This document shows positions 49,384 to 51,521 of a stretch of DNA of 51,521 nucleotides, piece by piece (position 1 is the stretch's first letter; each line of letters begins with the position of its first letter). Below the pieces are notes generated by a model, which had not been told where the DNA came from, did no database searches, and saw nothing but the letters and a program-made list of their open reading frames with translations. The stretch is from Endotrypanum monterogeii (Eukaryota; Euglenozoa; Kinetoplastea; Trypanosomatida; Trypanosomatidae). The stretch is taken from assembly GCA_000333855.2 (NCBI GenBank), contig CM007316.1:1238790-1290310 (forward strand), given 5' to 3'. The position numbers and the translations under genes were made by a program.

Positions 49384-50670
49384 ATGACAGAATCTCCAGT
49401 AGACAAGAAGGTTGACGTGCCGAGTAGTGGTAAACAGAAGGACGCCACTGAAGATCGATCGCAGCCGAACATATCACAGGAATCGGAACCTGTGAAAGGG
49501 AAGGACTCTCTCCCTGAGCCGAGACCCGATGCCTCCGAGGTCCCGTCCGCTCCAGCCCCCGACGTCAACTCAAAAATCATAATTGATCCCACGAAAGATC
49601 TCTGGCAAAATATCACGCGAAACGCCAAGGATGCCAGCGCAGACCAGACAGAGACGACTCTGGTGATGGTCGGGGCGTCTGGTAGCGGCAAGACGACTCT
49701 TCTTCATCGCATCTACAGTTCTTTTTATAGTAGCTCGAGTGGGGCCGGTTCGAAGCGGGTGAAGGCAACGACGGCGCTCGACTACAGTTTTGCTCGTCGA
49801 TCGGAGCGCAACGTGGCGCAGGTGGCACACTTTTGGGAGATCGCACAAGGAACACAATTTTCCCAGTTGCTGGACATTGTGGTGACACCAGAAAACGTGC
49901 ATGCTGCCGTTGCGGCGGTGGTGGTGGACGCGAGTGAAGAGGGCCTGTCAGTGGCGTGGGAGACGGCCACGTACTGGTTACGGCGGATCGACAACCGTGT
50001 CAGTGACATTGCACAGCACATGAAGGCGAAAGGCTCGTCGACTCCAGATAAAATCATATCCCGCGCACAAAAAACTGTCGGACTGGATCACCCAGATTTG
50101 AAGCGAATGCGGCTCAGTGGTCTACCGACGGTGCTTGTCATCAACAAGATGGATGCGTTCCGCGGGGACACACAGCAGCTGAAGATCTTGTGCCGTAGCA
50201 TGCGATTTCTCGCTCACTTGTATGGTGCGCATGTTGTTTTTACAAGCGAGCAAGAGGGTGTCCGATGGCGCGCACTGATGGGGTTGGCTCTCTTTCAGGC
50301 TCCATTTGACTCGAAATATTTGCAGGCCGACCCAGAGCGGGCTCCTGTGCTGCTGACTGTCGACCGTGACAGTTTTTTGGATATTGGCAATCCGAATGAA
50401 AGTCGCTACAGCGGCGAAGGCGTCAGCGCCAGCACTGGTGACGCGGAGCTCGATCGCTGGAAGGTGCCCTTCGACGGTGTATTCCCACCCAAGAGGCTTA
50501 ACGAGGAGGACAAGGTGTTGGACGACCCTTTTATTCGTCAACTGTACGACACCGCCGAGGGGGGCTTTGGTGAACCGGTGATCGACGCCCTCCGCAGGCA
50601 AAAAGACGAGGAGCTGGAACAGTACCGCAAGAACAGCGGCGGCAATGCAAGCAGCAACAGAGTCAAGTGA
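49384..50670 (+). CDS. DYNC2LI1: Cytoplasmic dynein-2 light intermediate chain (IFT dynein)
   Basis: This subunit stabilises dynein-2, the motor for retrograde intraflagellar transport. The 428-residue product has a ~85-residue acidic, disordered N-terminal extension and then a GTPase-like fold. The P-loop is intact at residues 97-104 (GASGSGKT). 'TTALDYSFARRS' at about 129-140 and 'AHFWEIAQGTQFSQLLDI' at about 148-165 match family hallmarks, which in human DYNC2LI1 read as LALEYTYGRR and AHFWELGGGT. NKMD at 254-257 is the base-recognition motif. The region 'RSMRFLAHLYGAHVVFTS' corresponds to the conserved RFVAHYYGASLMFTS segment. 'FPPKRLNEED' and the C-terminal 'QKDEELEQYRKNSG' match the family C-terminus. 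Start was set at the first ATG; the open frame upstream begins with a GTG in presumed leader. Its length exceeds human DYNC2LI1 (about 350) by the N-terminal extension. Confidence 0.94.
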   Translation: MTESPVDKKVDVPSSGKQKDATEDRSQPNISQESEPVKGKDSLPEPRPDASEVPSAPAPDVNSKIIIDPTKDLWQNITRNAKDASADQTETTLVMVGASGSGKTTLLHRIYSSFYSSSSGAGSKRVKATTALDYSFARRSERNVAQVAHFWEIAQGTQFSQLLDIVVTPENVHAAVAAVVVDASEEGLSVAWETATYWLRRIDNRVSDIAQHMKAKGSSTPDKIISRAQKTVGLDHPDLKRMRLSGLPTVLVINKMDAFRGDTQQLKILCRSMRFLAHLYGAHVVFTSEQEGVRWRALMGLALFQAPFDSKYLQADPERAPVLLTVDRDSFLDIGNPNESRYSGEGVSASTGDAELDRWKVPFDGVFPPKRLNEEDKVLDDPFIRQLYDTAEGGFGEPVIDALRRQKDEELEQYRKNSGGNASSNRVK

Positions 50671-50899
50671 TCCATTGGTGTGCAGGGAGTCAAGGGTCCA
50701 AAAGATGTGGATGCCACTTATCGCCCCATAAGTGTCGCGTGCTTCGTCTCACTTCCCCACTCCCTCAAAAAAAAAAAAAAGAGTGAACCCGAGAGTGGCT
50801 GACTGAAAGTGTGCGGCCGTTTCAAACGGCCAGCAGCGCCGATGCATCTGTTACAACGCATCATAGGGAAGATCATGCATGTGCGTATCGTATTGCCCA

Positions 50900-50901
<2 letters not shown>

Positions 50902-50935
<34 letters not shown>
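50902..50935. repeat. (TA)n microsatellite
   Basis: 34 bases of alternating AT about 230 bases after the dynein gene's stop. Confidence 0.9.
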
Positions 50936-50938
<3 letters not shown>

Positions 50939-51419
50939 AAACCATTCCGAAAACTTGTGTACATGTGGGTGTGTATGCGTAGATATGGTGAAAGAACCGC
51001 ATCGACTCTCGGTTCACAGTGTCTTGTTATTTCAGGAATTTATTAACCTCGATCCTGTACTAGACATCGTTTTTTTTTCTTCTTTTGATGGTGAGCTGGC
51101 AGCGGAAAGCCGTGTATTTTTGTTTTGCTACAGCGTGTGTGTGTCTATGGGTATATATTTCGATGCACAACGGCCCTCTTTTTTTTTTTCCACGCTTAGA
51201 TGTGCTTGCTGGGGCTATCTCGCGCTCTCCTACACTGGAGAAAAAGGAAAAAGAAGGAGTGCACCAATCCCTCCCTACACACACACACACACACACACAG
51301 ACACAAGAAAAAAAGTCTGTCTAGTCAACAGATTATACTTGTGCACACATACGTTCTCATGGACTCCAATACGTTTCATTGCAGGTGTGTCCAGTAGCAG
51401 TGGCCACGCCCCTCCAAAC

Positions 51420-51422
<3 letters not shown>

Positions 51423-51460
<38 letters not shown>
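51423..51460. repeat. (TA)n microsatellite
   Basis: 38 bases of alternating AT near the window's right end. Confidence 0.95.
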
Positions 51461-51462
<2 letters not shown>

Positions 51463-51521
51463 CGAGTAGGTGGACGACACTGACGTACGTCGGTCGGGTA
51501 CGTACCGTTCGTCGGTCGGTT

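Larger units (their letters stand above)
50671..51521. other. Right flank after the dynein gene
   Basis: About 850 bases without a gene. It contains an A14 run near 50767-50780, (TA)n at 50902-50935, T-runs near 51070 and 51180-51190, a (CA)n tract near 51278-51299, and a second (TA)n at 51423-51460. The last 40 bases carry repeated CGTCGGTCGG-type sequence, cut by the window end. Confidence 0.75.

Overview
The window looks like nuclear DNA of a kinetoplastid, most likely a trypanosomatid. All ten confidently recognised protein genes lie on the + strand as long intron-less reading frames. They are separated by long spacers rich in T/C tracts followed by AG, the pattern expected of a polycistronic unit whose mRNAs are made by trans-splicing. 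Spacers are packed with (TA)n, (CA)n/(GT)n and poly-T tracts. Coding GC is moderate and there are long poly-Gln and Ser/Pro-rich insertions. Two intraflagellar transport genes (IFT22/RABL5 and the dynein-2 light intermediate chain) and a large IQ-motif protein fit a flagellate. I cannot fix the genus: a Leishmania-related lineage is plausible but not shown.

Layout. 1-2341 is a left flank with no confident gene; a weak minus-strand open region at about 257-1099 could mean a divergent strand switch. 2342-3748 is gamma-glutamyl phosphate reductase (proline synthesis). 5204-12555 reads as one giant gene (TPR, poly-Gln, IQ motifs, tandem repeats, more IQ motifs; about 2,450 codons) broken by two single-C insertions inside repeats. 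14646-17114 is a leucine-rich repeat protein. 18614-19111 is a small L51/S25/CI-B8-fold protein, probably mitoribosomal mL43. 20109-22142 is an all-helical protein of unknown function. 23007-26084 is COG5 of the Golgi tethering complex. 27334-31242 is a large coiled-coil protein. 32246-32902 is IFT22. A 6.6-kb spacer, a 626-residue unknown (39523-41403) and an 8.0-kb spacer follow. The last gene, 49384-50670, is the dynein-2 light intermediate chain.

The genes do not form one pathway. The strongest shared theme is the flagellum: IFT22 belongs to IFT-B trains, the light intermediate chain belongs to the retrograde IFT motor, and the TPR/IQ and coiled-coil proteins are of a kind often seen in flagellar or cytoskeletal structures (inference). 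The most unusual features are the double frameshift in the giant repeat gene, two exceptionally long T/C-rich spacers around a single unknown gene, a perfect 29-bp inverted repeat in a presumed 3' UTR, and two compositionally distinct islands inside the 8-kb spacer.
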